Positions 47,918 through 57,135 of a stretch of 64,000 bases of DNA are shown here, piece by piece. The notes beneath the pieces are model-generated. The model saw nothing but the letters and a program-made list of their open reading frames with translations, had not been told where the DNA came from and did no database searches. Each line of letters starts with the position of its first letter. Position 1 is the stretch's first letter. Both the position numbers and the translations under genes were made by a program. This DNA comes from Saccharopolyspora gloriosae (GTDB lineage: Bacteria; Actinomycetota; Actinomycetes; Mycobacteriales; Pseudonocardiaceae), in assembly GCF_022828475.1 (NCBI RefSeq), contig NZ_CP059557.1:1612001-1676000 (forward strand), written 5' to 3'.

Positions 47918-48571
47918 TCAATCCCGGACGAGGCGCGCGGTGTAACCCGCGTCGACGAGCCGCAGATAGGCGGCGTGCACCTCGGTGGGCACGGGTTGTG
48001 GCGCGGCGAAGCCGAGTTCGGCGTAGCGGGTGATGCGCTGCGTGTCACCCACCAGCATGTTGATCACGCGGGCGGGGTCGCCGATGCTCGCCACGTACTC
48101 CGCCAACGGCTGCTCCGTCGCCGCGCAGCGGACTTCGGCCTCCGGCCACCGCTTCTGCGCCGTCGCGTGAGCACGGCGCTGCTGGTAGGGCCGGGAGATC
48201 AACATGACCTGAGCGTGCAGCAGTCCCCGCTCGGCCAGCAGCGCGCGGGTGAAGTCGATGTTCTCCCCGGTGTTCGTGGCCGCCGTCTCGATCGTGATGG
48301 CATCCGCGGGCACGCCGAGCTCCAGCGCGTGCTCCTGGAAGTGCACCGCCTCACCGCGCGGGAACCGCGCGACGGTGGTGGGCGCGTTGGCGCCGGTGAA
48401 CACGATCCGCGGGAACCAGCCCTGGTGGTACAGCTCGGCGGTGCGCGTCGCCACCCCGAGGTCGTGGCCGCCGAGCCCCACGCCCACGTCGCACCGCCGC
48501 AGCTCGTGGCGCAGATCGTGGAAGTCCCACAACGTCCGCACGTCGTCCTGGACATCGGTCGGCACCACCAT
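47918..48571 (-). CDS. YdcF/DUF218-family protein
   Basis: The 217-residue protein matches the ElyC/SanA/YdcF group: GVGLGGHDLGVATRTAELYHQG, FTGANAPTT, ETAATNTGENIDFTRALL and VMLISRPYQQRRA. These domains bind S-adenosylmethionine or act in envelope metabolism in other bacteria; the role here is unknown. No signal peptide or membrane helix is seen, so it is probably cytoplasmic. The start is set at the first Met of the conserved part; a longer frame lacks a ribosome site. Confidence 0.8.
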   Translation of the reverse strand: MVVPTDVQDDVRTLWDFHDLRHELRRCDVGVGLGGHDLGVATRTAELYHQGWFPRIVFTGANAPTTVARFPRGEAVHFQEHALELGVPADAITIETAATNTGENIDFTRALLAERGLLHAQVMLISRPYQQRRAHATAQKRWPEAEVRCAATEQPLAEYVASIGDPARVINMLVGDTQRITRYAELGFAAPQPVPTEVHAAYLRLVDAGYTARLVRD

Positions 48572-48958
48572 CTGAGCCCGCCCTCTCGTCGCCGCACGAC
48601 GATCATCGCAGCCAGGCGGTCCCCATCGCCGCAATCTCCGACGGGGCGAAAGGGAATCTCACAAGATCGTGCGGTCCGGTTCGAAGGGCCACAAGACGTT
48701 GCTGCGCGGCACCACGACCACCAGCGTGCGGCAGGACCGTCCGGGGGAGCGCTTGGCGAGGCCGTGGCAGCGCTCGGTCGGACTCGGGTCAACGACCCCG
48801 ATGTGATCCACCGGCTGCGGATCACCGGTGAACGGCGGCTGTTCGGGTTCGTGGAGAACAACCGCTTCCGCGCACCCCGGTTGGAGTCCGCGCCACGAGG
48901 TCGTTCCCAGCCGCCGGAAGCGGAACTGAACCGGGTTCGGCCTCGTGGTCGCGGTTTC
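48572..48958. other. Gap between the YdcF gene and helR
   Basis: About 390 bp between the start of the YdcF gene and the end of helR. Short frames exist on the plus strand, but none has a ribosome site or a recognisable product. I see no repeat or strong hairpin. Confidence 0.4.
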
Positions 48959-51256
48959 TCAGTCCTTCCCGAGCGCCGCGAGCACCTCCGGCAGTGCTTC
49001 GCCGGTGTGCACCACGCCGAGGCGCTGCGTCGCGCGGGTCAGCGCGACGTACAGGTCGTTGAGCCCGTGCGCCGACTCGTCGAGCACCCGGTCCGGGTCG
49101 GCGACCAGCACCGAGTCGAACTCCAAGCCCTTGGCTTGTTCCACGGTGAGCACCACGGCCCGCGCCTCCAGCCCTTCCGGCTGAGCACCGACTTCCGCTT
49201 CCGGCACCTGCTCGGCGATCCGCCCGCCCACTTCGCGGAGGTGTTCGGGAGGCAGCAGCACGGCGAGCGTCCCGTCGATGGCGTCGAGTTCGGCGCGCAC
49301 CAGTTCCGGCAGCGCCGCGGGCAGTTCCGCCTCCGGCACCTGCCGGAGCCACGGTTCGTGCCCGCTGGTGCGCACCGAGGTCGGCGCGTCCAGGTCGGTG
49401 TCGAGCGCGTCGAGCACGTCGGCGGCGACCGCCATGATCTCGGCGGGCGTCCGGTAGTTCACCGTCAGCTCGGCGAGCTGCCACCGGTCCATCACGTACG
49501 GCGAGAGCACCTCGTCCCAGGAGGCCGCGCCGCCGAGCGCACCGGTCTGCGCGATGTCGCCGACCAGCGTCATCGACCGGCTCGGGCAGCGCCGCATCAG
49601 CACTCGCCACGCCATCTCCGACAGTTCCTGCGCTTCGTCGACGATGATGTGCCCGAACGTCCAGGTGCGGTCTTCGGCGGCGCGTTCGGCGGCGGTGAGG
49701 TCGCTGCGGGTGCGGTGGCGTTGCGCCAGCAGTTCCGCGTCGAGCACGTCGGAGACCCGCAGCCGTTCCTCGTCGGCGATCTCCTCGTCCTGCTCCATCA
49801 GGTGCAGCACGCCTTGGGCGTAGGCGAGTTCTTCGCGTTCCTGGCGGGCCTGTTCTTCGCGGGCCTTCGAGTCGTCCTCACCGATCAGCTCGGCCAGTTC
49901 GTCCAGCAGCGAGGCGTCCGCGGGCGTCCACTCCGAGCCCGGCGGGCGCAGCAGCGTCTGCCGTTCCTGGTCGGACAGGTGCTTGCGGGCGGCGGTGGTG
50001 AGCCGCTTCGGGACGCTGAACAGCTCGTCGAGCACCCGCTGCGGGGTCAGCTGCGGCCACAGCGAGTCCAGGACCTCGTTCACCGCGTCGTCGGAGCGCA
50101 GTTCGGCGCCGATGTCGTCGAGATCGCGCCGGTCCAACAGGTCCCGGCCGAGCCGGTCGGCGACCTGGTTGGTCAGCCCGGAGATCATTTCCTTGCGGAA
50201 GATCTTGCGCGCGTGGTTGTGCGGTTTCCGGGACCGGCGGGCGCGGCTGCGGGCGTTCGAGACGAGGTTCTTGCCCACCGACAGCGGTTCCCGGTCGAAC
50301 AGGACCTCGATGGGTTCCTTCGGGACCTGCTGGCGGTCGCGCACGGCCGAGTTGAGCACGTTCACCATCACGCCGCGGCCCTTGATCTCGGCCGCTTCGG
50401 CGGATTCGGCCGCGGTCGCCGACACGCCGGGGAACAGTTCGCCCGCCGTGGACAGCAGCACACCGGTCTCACCTAGCGACGGCAGCACCTGCCCGATGTA
50501 GCGCAGGAATGTCGAGTTCGGCCCGACCACGAGCACACCGCGCTTGGTGAGCTGCTCGCGGTAGGTGTAGAGCAGGAACGCGGCGCGGTGCAGCGCCACC
50601 GCCGTCTTGCCGGTGCCGGGACCGCCCTGCACCACCAGCACCCCGTTCATGGGGGCGCGGATGATGCGGTCCTGCTCGGCCTGGATGGTGGCGACGATGT
50701 CGCCCATCTGCCCGGTGCGTCGCGCGTCCAGCGCCGCCAGCAGCGTCGCCTCCCCGGCGAGGCCGAGATCGCTGCCCTGCTCACCTGCGTCGAGGTCGAG
50801 GATCTCGTCTTCGAGCTCGACCACGGTGCGCCATTTGCTGCGCAGGTGGCGGCGCCGCCACACGCCGTCGCGGGCGGCGGCGGTGGCCAGGTAGAACGGC
50901 CGGGCCGCCGGTGCCCGCCAGTCGATCAGCAGCGGTTCGTATTCGCGTTCCTCGTCGAACAGGCCGAGACGTCCGATGTGGAACACCTCGTCGCTGTCCA
51001 GGTCGAGCCGTCCGAAGCACAACCCGTGTTCCACCGCGCTGAGCTGGGTCAGCTTGTCCGTGTACATGGTGGTGGAGATGTCGCGTTCGGTGCGGGCCTG
51101 CGGCGTGCCGCCGGTCTGGCGAAGCGTGTCGGTGAGCCGTTTCGTGGCGTCCCTGCGGAGTTCGTCGAGTTTGTCGTAGAGCGTCGAGACGTACTGCTGC
51201 TCGGCGGTCAGGTCGTCGGTGCGGTCGGGTCCCCGATCTGCTCGGGCGTTGGACAA
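48959..51256 (-). CDS. helR: HelD-family RNA polymerase-associated helicase, HelR type
   Basis: The 765-residue UvrD-like ATPase has an N-terminal coiled coil (AEQQYVSTLYDKLDELRRD), the HelD-type LTQLSAVEHGLCFGRLD block, Walker A GGPGTGKTAVAL near residue 210, Walker B HIIVDEAQELS and the C-terminal motifs NYRTPAEI and LNDLYVALTRAT. HelD proteins pull stalled RNA polymerase off DNA; actinobacterial HelR does this and protects polymerase from rifamycins. TTG 51256 is the start, with AAGGTGG seven bases upstream. I looked for the 19-bp rifamycin-associated element upstream and did not see it. Confidence 0.85.
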   Translation of the reverse strand: MSNARADRGPDRTDDLTAEQQYVSTLYDKLDELRRDATKRLTDTLRQTGGTPQARTERDISTTMYTDKLTQLSAVEHGLCFGRLDLDSDEVFHIGRLGLFDEEREYEPLLIDWRAPAARPFYLATAAARDGVWRRRHLRSKWRTVVELEDEILDLDAGEQGSDLGLAGEATLLAALDARRTGQMGDIVATIQAEQDRIIRAPMNGVLVVQGGPGTGKTAVALHRAAFLLYTYREQLTKRGVLVVGPNSTFLRYIGQVLPSLGETGVLLSTAGELFPGVSATAAESAEAAEIKGRGVMVNVLNSAVRDRQQVPKEPIEVLFDREPLSVGKNLVSNARSRARRSRKPHNHARKIFRKEMISGLTNQVADRLGRDLLDRRDLDDIGAELRSDDAVNEVLDSLWPQLTPQRVLDELFSVPKRLTTAARKHLSDQERQTLLRPPGSEWTPADASLLDELAELIGEDDSKAREEQARQEREELAYAQGVLHLMEQDEEIADEERLRVSDVLDAELLAQRHRTRSDLTAAERAAEDRTWTFGHIIVDEAQELSEMAWRVLMRRCPSRSMTLVGDIAQTGALGGAASWDEVLSPYVMDRWQLAELTVNYRTPAEIMAVAADVLDALDTDLDAPTSVRTSGHEPWLRQVPEAELPAALPELVRAELDAIDGTLAVLLPPEHLREVGGRIAEQVPEAEVGAQPEGLEARAVVLTVEQAKGLEFDSVLVADPDRVLDESAHGLNDLYVALTRATQRLGVVHTGEALPEVLAALGKD

Positions 51257-51376
51257 CTTGGCTCCACCTTGTGCTCAACCATGATGTGTCGGACCGAGGT
51301 GCCGGCGGGCCGTGAATGCGCCCTGGCGAAAGTCCGACCAACCATCATACCGGCAGTCGAGGACCGCCCCGCGCTG

Positions 51377-52782
51377 CTACAGCAGCACCTCCAGCAGGCA
51401 GATGACCGCGAACGACACCACGGACAGGATCGTCTCCATCGCCGACCAGGTTTTGAGCGTCTGCCCGACGGTCATCCCGAAGTACTCCTTCACGAGCCAG
51501 AACCCGGCGTCGTTGACGTGCGACAGGAACAGCGAGCCGGAACCGATGGCCAGCGCCACGAGCGCCCCGTGCACCGGGTCCAGCCCGCGACCAGCGGCGC
51601 CACCATGCCTGCGGCGGAGATCGTCGCCACCGTCGCCGAACCGGTCGCGACCCGGATGCCGACCGCGATCAGCCAGGCCAGCAGCAGCGGCGACAGGTGC
51701 GCGCCCTCCGCCACGTCGGTGATCATGGTGTTGACGCCGGAGCCGACGAGGGTCTCCTTGAACCCGCCACCGGCGCCGACGATGAGGATGATGCCCGCGA
51801 CCGGGGGCAGCGAGCCGCCGATGATCCCGGACAGCGCGTTGCGCCCCAGCCCGGAGCGCGGCCCGAGCGTGGCCATCGCGATCAGCACGGTCAGCGTCAG
51901 CGCGACCACGGGGGTGCCCACTGTGTCCAGCGCGACGTAGCTCAGGCTGCCTTCGGTCAGCGCCAGGTCGGCGACGGACTTGCAGAGCATCAGCACCACC
52001 GGCAGCAGCAGCATCACCACCGACAGCGTGAAACCGGGCCGCCTGCCCTCGGTGTCCGGTCCGGGGGTCTTGCCCAGCAGCGTCGAAGCGGGCGGCAGCT
52101 CCACCCGCTTGGCGATGAACGAACCGAACACCGGCCCGGCCACGATCGCGGTCGGGATGGCGACGACGATGCCCAGCGCGAGCGTGGTGCCGAGGTCGAC
52201 GCCGAGCGCGTCCACCGCGGCCAGCGGTCCGGGGTGCGGCGGCACCAGGCCGTGCAGGATGGACAGCCCGGCCAGCGCGGGAATCCCGATCCGCAGCATC
52301 GGCTGCTCGGAGCGGGCCGCGACCATCACCACGATCGGCACCAGCAGCACCACGCCGACCTCGAAGAACATCGGCAGGCCGAGCAGTGCGGCGATGAACA
52401 CCATCGCCCACGGCAGCGTGCGCCGGGTGGTGCGGTCCAGCACCGTTTCCACGATCTGCTGGGCGCCGCCGGTGTCGGTGAGCAGCCTGCCCAGCATCGC
52501 GCCCAGCGCGACGAGGAGTCCGACGTCGCCGACCGTCTTGCCGAGGCCCTCGGTGAAGGTGTCGACGAGGTCTTCGAACGGCATCCCGGCGACCACGCCG
52601 AGGGTCGTGGCGCCCAGCGCGAGCGCCAGGAAGGGGTGCATCTTCACCCAGCTGATCAGCACGACGATCACGGCGATGCCGCTGACCGCTGCGGCCAGCA
52701 GCCGGGTGTCGTGGCCGCTCCAGGCGCCGGCCGGCGCCTGCGCGAGCAGGGTGCCCGCGGCGGGCAGGGACATCAATGACAT
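51377..52782 (-). CDS. Gluconate:H+ symporter (GntP family), with one-base frameshift
   Basis: A GntP-type transporter of about 468 residues with 12 or more helices (HPFLALALGATTLGVVAGMPF, GLVPPHPGPLAAVDALG, GIRVATGSATVATISAAGM). It reads cleanly from ATG 52782 (GAGGAG five bases upstream) to VAPLVAG, then shifts frame; the last 65 residues (LDPVHGALVALAIGSGSLF to the end) continue one frame over. Restoring one G at 51583 (plus strand) repairs it. It is divergent from a GntR-family regulator gene, the standard gluconate arrangement. Confidence 0.82.
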
Positions 52783-52820
52783 GGGGGCTCCTCGCTGAGC
52801 TCGGTGCGCGGCCCACCTTA

Positions 52821-52878
52821 AGAGCAGATCCCCGAAAAGTATGACTTTTTCGTCCTATGAACCGATTAAGTCTGCTCT
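52821..52878. promoter_or_regulatory. Nested inverted repeats in the gntP/gntR divergent region
   Basis: Outer arms AGAGCAGA (52821-52828) and TCTGCTCT (52871-52878) surround an inner dyad CGAAAAGT, three bases, ACTTTTTCG (52833-52852). They lie just upstream of gntP and are the likely operator of the regulator. Confidence 0.5.
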
Positions 52879-52999
52879 GTTAGCCGAGTCACGAGGCATA
52901 GTGCGGTCGCGAACGGTTCGTGTCCGTCCGAATCTCCCGCCGCGCGGAGCGGGTGGTCGGCCGGTGCATAAGTTGGAGCGAACGGGTGAGGGGAGTCTG

Positions 53000-53710
53000 G
53001 TGAGCGGCGGATTGCACGGGCAGGTGGTCGACGTGCTCGGCCACGAGATCAGCGCGGGCGAGCACCCGCCGGGCACCGTGTTGCGCATTGACGGGCTGGA
53101 ACAGCGCTTCGGCATCTCCCGCAGCGTCGCCCGCGAGGTGGTGCGCACGCTCGCGTCGATCAGGCTGGTCGTCAGCCGCAAGCGCGTCGGCGTGGTGGTG
53201 CGGCCGCGCGCCGAGTGGAACACCTTCGACCCGGCGCTGATCCGCTGGCTGCTGGCCGTGGACCGGTCGGCGCAGGTGCGGACCCTGGTGGAGCTGCGCA
53301 CCGCCGTCGAACCCGTCGCCGCCGCCGCGGCCGCCCGGCACGCCGACCACGAGCAGGCCGCCCGCCTGGTCGGCTTGGCCGAACGGATGGTCGTCACCGC
53401 CCGCTCCGGTGACCTGGAGACCTTCCTGGAGGCCGACGTCGGCTTCCACGGCCTGGTGCTGGCCGCATCGGGCAACGAGATGTTCGCGCAGCTGCGCGAC
53501 GTGTTCGGCGAGGTGCTGCGCTGGCGGACCGGTCACGGCCTGATGCCGGAGCACCCGAAACCGGTCGCGGTCCGCCTGCACTGCGAGATCGCCGAATGCA
53601 TCCGCGGCGGAGATCCCGCCCGCGCCGAGTCGGCGATGCGGGAACTGGTGCAAGAGGCGTTCGAGGGAACCCTCGAACGCCTCGACACCGAGCGGCAGGG
53701 CGATCAGTAG
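53000..53710 (+). CDS. GntR-family (FadR/GntR subgroup) regulator
   Basis: The 236-residue protein has an N-terminal winged HTH (LRIDGLEQRFGISRSVAREVVRTLASIRLVVSRKRVGVVV) and a C-terminal all-helical FCD ligand domain with metal-binding-type His/Asp positions (EADVGFHGLVLAASGNEMF, LHCEIAECI). It probably represses the divergent gluconate permease gene until gluconate or a phosphorylated form binds. GTG 53000 has GGGGAG four bases upstream; upstream in-frame codons carry no family similarity. It converges with the transglycosylase gene, overlapping its stop by seven bases. Confidence 0.87.
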   Translation: MSGGLHGQVVDVLGHEISAGEHPPGTVLRIDGLEQRFGISRSVAREVVRTLASIRLVVSRKRVGVVVRPRAEWNTFDPALIRWLLAVDRSAQVRTLVELRTAVEPVAAAAAARHADHEQAARLVGLAERMVVTARSGDLETFLEADVGFHGLVLAASGNEMFAQLRDVFGEVLRWRTGHGLMPEHPKPVAVRLHCEIAECIRGGDPARAESAMRELVQEAFEGTLERLDTERQGDQ

Positions 53711-54408
53711 CCCTCGTAGCCACCACCGGAGCCGACGCCGACGACGCCGGGCACGTTCGACACCGATCCGTACCGGTCGATGGAGTACCGGGTGGCGGCG
53801 ACGATGTTGTCCACCGGGTTCCAGATGTCCTGGTGCCCGGGCACGGCGAACGAGTGGAACGTCGGTTCGATCGTCTGCATCAGGCCCTTCGACGGGGTGC
53901 CCGCCGAAGCGTTCGAGTCCCAGCCGTTCGCGGCCATCGGGTCGCCGCCGGACTCGTGCAGGATGATCGTGCGCAGCGCCTCCGGGTTGATCTCGTCGCG
54001 CGGCACGCCGTGCGCCTCCAACACCGCGGTGGCCTGGCCGATCCAGCCGTCCACGGGGTCGACGGGCGCACCGCCCAGTCCCGGACCGGTGTTCGGGGGA
54101 CTCACCGGTCCGGGCTGGACGTGCCCGGCCGCTTCGGGAGCGGCGCGGAACTCGGGGGCGTGTTCCGCCGCGGGGGCGCCGCCGAGCACGGCGCTGAGCA
54201 CGCCGGTGGCGACTACGGAGGCCGCGATCTGCGCGGTCCGCATCTTCGGGCTGAGGCGGCCGATGGCGTTGCCGGTGCTCCACAGCTCGCGCAGCGTCGG
54301 GGCCGCCTTGTCGTGGAGCCGGTGCAGCACAGCGGCCGGGTACTTCGGGGTGGTGGTGCGGTCGGGGGTGGTCAGGGCCTCGGGGAAGGTGTGGTCGGGG
54401 GAACTCAC
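53704..54408 (-). CDS. Secreted or membrane-anchored lytic transglycosylase (SLT domain)
   Basis: The 234-residue protein has a cytoplasmic-type lead of about 55 residues, one hydrophobic segment (TAQIAASVVATGVLSAVLGG), a Pro-rich linker and a C-terminal SLT lysozyme-like domain with the catalytic Glu in IILHESGGDP, GLMQTIEPTFHSF, and NPVDNIVAATRYSIDRYG. It should cut peptidoglycan glycan strands at the cell surface. GTG 54408 has no clear ribosome site. Two GTACCTAC repeats lie 30-65 bp upstream. Confidence 0.82.
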   Translation of the reverse strand: MSSPDHTFPEALTTPDRTTTPKYPAAVLHRLHDKAAPTLRELWSTGNAIGRLSPKMRTAQIAASVVATGVLSAVLGGAPAAEHAPEFRAAPEAAGHVQPGPVSPPNTGPGLGGAPVDPVDGWIGQATAVLEAHGVPRDEINPEALRTIILHESGGDPMAANGWDSNASAGTPSKGLMQTIEPTFHSFAVPGHQDIWNPVDNIVAATRYSIDRYGSVSNVPGVVGVGSGGGYEGY

Positions 54409-54751
54409 GAGGACTAAGAGTCCCTAACCGCCCGTGTACCTACATCGCGGTTTCCACGTATGCAGGTACCTACTTTGGTCGGGTGGCGTGACCGGGTAAC
54501 AGGTTTCCCGTGACCCGGAGTGCACCAACGACCCGCAGGCCGCCGTGCCCGGCACCGGCCTGTCCGAACTTCACGCACCGCCGACTCAGGTGCGTGTCGC
54601 CGTCGCCGATCAGATTGGTCGAACGGGGCGTTCACCTGCTGATACCGGGGAACGGCTCAGTCACCATCGGATCAGGCAGCGCAGGCGTTCACTCCGGCCA
54701 TCGCGGTACCGAGCGTCGCCGAGAGAGGCTTCCCGTCGCCGGGCGCTCCCG
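54409..54751. other. Gap upstream of the transglycosylase gene
   Basis: About 340 bp without a gene, between two minus-strand genes. It holds GGACT-CTT-AGTCC just before the start codon, two GTACCTAC repeats, and a CCGGGT/ACCCGG hairpin near 54495. I looked for the c-di-AMP riboswitch common before actinobacterial cell-wall lytic genes and did not find its conserved parts. Confidence 0.45.
54436..54473. promoter_or_regulatory. GTACCTAC direct repeats, 30-bp period
   Basis: GTACCTAC at 54436-54443 and 54466-54473, in the same orientation and three helical turns apart. The same octamer, as an inverted pair, forms the operator-like site at 20592-20619. Confidence 0.5.
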
Positions 54752-57085
54752 TCAATAGGCGCGGCGTCCCGCCAGCCACCCGGCGATCTGGGCGCGGGAG
54801 GAGAAGTCGAGCTTGGTCAGGATGTGCTGCACGTGGCCTTCCACCGTGCGCTGCGCGATGACCAGCGTCTCCGCGATCTCCTTGTTCGTCCGGCCCTGCG
54901 CGACGAGTTCGGCGATCTCCCGTTCCCGCTTGGTCAGCGTCGTCGCGGTCAGCTCGTCCGGGGCCACGCTCCGCGTGGTCCGCTTGAGTTCCAGCGCGTA
55001 ATCCACCGCCGCGTCCGGTGACATCTCGTAGCCGCGGTCGAACGCCTCCCGGTAGGCGCGGTCGCCGAGCGCCCGGCGTGCGCCGTGCTCGTACTCGTCG
55101 TGCGTGGTCCGGAACCGCCCGTAGAACTCCGGCGCGGCCCGTACCGCGTCCCACACGGCCGACGCCGCCCCGAACAGGCGGGCCGCCCGCTCGTCGCGGC
55201 CCAGCCCGTGCGCGATCCACGCCAGGATGTCGATGGTGAACGCGCTGGCGAGCCGGTTGTCCAGGCTGCGCTGCAACCGCAGCGCCTCCTTCGCCGCGGT
55301 CTCCGCCCGGGCCGAGGCACCGCGCAGGATCTCGATGTGCGCGCTCGCCCACAACGCCGCGGACCGCCAGAGCAGCTCGCCGCGGCCGGTGGCGGCCTCG
55401 ATGCATTCCCGCAGCAGCGCGATGCCGCCGTCCCGATCGCCGCGGAGCCCTTTGACCAGGCCCAGCGCGAACAAGCCGAACCATTCCCCGCGGGCGGCCT
55501 CCAAGTCGTGGAACCGGCCGAGCGCGTCGGCCAGCAGTTCCTCGGCCGCCGCGAGGTCGTCGCGGAAGAACGCCGCCATGCCCCGGATCTGCGTCACGTA
55601 GGCGACTTCGAACTCGTCGTCGTGTTCGGTCGCCAACGCCTCGGCCTCATCCAGCAGGGGCGCAGCGGCGGCCGTATCGCCCTGCACCAGTGCGAACCAC
55701 GCGTTGGCGCGCAGGCCGGCGGGCCGCTCGGGCGTGTCCGGCGGGACGTGCGCGAGCGCGAGCTCCAGCCAGTGCCGCGCTTCCCCGTTGAGCCCCCGGA
55801 GGCTCCAGAACGGCGTGAGCCGCGCCGCCAGCCGCAATCCGCCGGGCGCGGTCGCCCGCTCGTGCACCGCCGTGTCCAGCGCGAGCCGCAGGTTGTCCAG
55901 GTCGAGCCGCAGTTCCCGCACCCACGCGGGCTGGTGCGGGCCGAGCCAGTCCGCGGCGAACCGTTCGGCGACCTCCGCGTACCAGTCGCGATGCCGCGCC
56001 AGCACCCGCTGCGGCTCCCCGGCGGCTTCGAGGCGTTCCTGCCCGTAGTCCCGCAGCGCGTGCAGCAGCCGGAACCGCACCTCACCGGCTTCCTCTTCGC
56101 GCACCAGGATCGACTGGTCCACCAGCGAGTGCATCGCGCCCAGCACGTCGACGCGGCTGAGGCCGTCGCTGGCCACGTGTTCGGCGGCGGCCAGCCCGAA
56201 GCTCCCGGCGAACACCGACACCCGTGCCCACGCGATCCGGTCTTGCTCGGAGCACAGCTCGTAGCTCCAGTCGATCAACGCCCGCAGGCTCTGCTGCCGG
56301 GTAGGTGAGCCGCGTCGCCCCTCGCTGAGCAGGGCGAACCGTTCGACTAGCCGTTCCTCCAGCTGGTGCAGCGACAGCGACCGCAGCCGCAACGCGGCGA
56401 GTTCGATCGCCAGCGGGTTGCCGTCGAGCCGCGCGCACAGCCGCATCAGCACCGCGCCGTCCTCGGCGGTGACTTCGAAGTCCGGCACCGTCGAGCGCGC
56501 CCGGTCCAGGAACAGCCGTACCGAGGAGAACTGCTCGTAGGACTCCGGTGGCGGCGGTTCGTTCAAGTCGGGGATCTGCATCGGCGGCACCACCAGGGTC
56601 GCCTCCCCGGCCACGCCCAGCGACTGCCTGCTGGTGGCGAGGATGCGCACGCCGGGGCACCAGCGCAGCACCGAATCCACGAACAGCGCGGCGTCTTCGA
56701 TGACGTGTTCGCAGTTGTCCAGCACCAGCAGCATCTCCCGGTGCCGCAGGTGTTCGACGACGGCGTCCACATCGGTGCCCGACGACGGCCCGCCGAGGCT
56801 GAGCTGTTCGACGGCGGCTTCGGCGAGCAGCGTGCCGTCGCGGAGCTCCTCCAGGTTCACGCACCAAGCCTTGTCCCGGAAGATCCGCCGCATGCTGGAG
56901 GCCACCCGCAACGCCAGCCGGGTCTTGCCGACACCGCCTTGGCCGGTGAGGGTGACCAGCCGGGATTCGGCGAGCAGGCGTTTGGTCCGGGTGATCTCAT
57001 GACGCCGGCCGACGAAGCTGGTGACGTCGACCGGTAGGTTGCCCGCCGACTCGCGGACGCGGGCCGACCGCGCACTGGAGACCAC
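54752..57085 (-). CDS. Large NB-ARC/TPR regulator with C-terminal LuxR HTH
   Basis: The 777-residue protein has an NTPase with Walker A GQGGVGKT (48-55) and Walker B LLVLDNCEHV, a winged region, a long helical TPR-like middle (ARHWLELALAHVPPDTPERPA and repeats), and a C-terminal LuxR-type HTH (LTKREREIAELVAQGRTNKEIAETLVIAQRTVEGHVQHILTKL, about residues 705-765). Such proteins integrate a signal through ATP-driven oligomerization and activate transcription, often of secondary metabolism. GTG 57085 is preceded six bases upstream by TAGGCT. Target genes are unknown. Confidence 0.88.
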   Translation of the reverse strand: MVSSARSARVRESAGNLPVDVTSFVGRRHEITRTKRLLAESRLVTLTGQGGVGKTRLALRVASSMRRIFRDKAWCVNLEELRDGTLLAEAAVEQLSLGGPSSGTDVDAVVEHLRHREMLLVLDNCEHVIEDAALFVDSVLRWCPGVRILATSRQSLGVAGEATLVVPPMQIPDLNEPPPPESYEQFSSVRLFLDRARSTVPDFEVTAEDGAVLMRLCARLDGNPLAIELAALRLRSLSLHQLEERLVERFALLSEGRRGSPTRQQSLRALIDWSYELCSEQDRIAWARVSVFAGSFGLAAAEHVASDGLSRVDVLGAMHSLVDQSILVREEEAGEVRFRLLHALRDYGQERLEAAGEPQRVLARHRDWYAEVAERFAADWLGPHQPAWVRELRLDLDNLRLALDTAVHERATAPGGLRLAARLTPFWSLRGLNGEARHWLELALAHVPPDTPERPAGLRANAWFALVQGDTAAAAPLLDEAEALATEHDDEFEVAYVTQIRGMAAFFRDDLAAAEELLADALGRFHDLEAARGEWFGLFALGLVKGLRGDRDGGIALLRECIEAATGRGELLWRSAALWASAHIEILRGASARAETAAKEALRLQRSLDNRLASAFTIDILAWIAHGLGRDERAARLFGAASAVWDAVRAAPEFYGRFRTTHDEYEHGARRALGDRAYREAFDRGYEMSPDAAVDYALELKRTTRSVAPDELTATTLTKREREIAELVAQGRTNKEIAETLVIAQRTVEGHVQHILTKLDFSSRAQIAGWLAGRRAY

Positions 57086-57091
57086 GCCCCG

Positions 57092-57097
57092 AGCCTA
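57092..57097 (-). promoter_or_regulatory. -10 box TAGGCT for the leaderless LuxR-type regulator
   Basis: TAGGCT ends six bases before the GTG at 57085, with no ribosome site between. Confidence 0.5.
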
Positions 57098-57135
57098 ACC
57101 CGGCTTCGCCCTCCCGGTCCGGGCGATCTTGCAGG

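Noticed and set aside
48669-48806. A 45-codon basic frame between the YdcF gene and helR
   Set aside because: No ribosome site at usable spacing, no family, and biased composition.
51257-51376. Rifamycin-associated element upstream of helR
   Set aside because: No 19-bp inverted repeat of the GGGGCTTGC type is present in the gap.
54409-54751. c-di-AMP (ydaO-type) riboswitch before the transglycosylase gene
   Set aside because: The conserved purine-rich segments of that class are absent.
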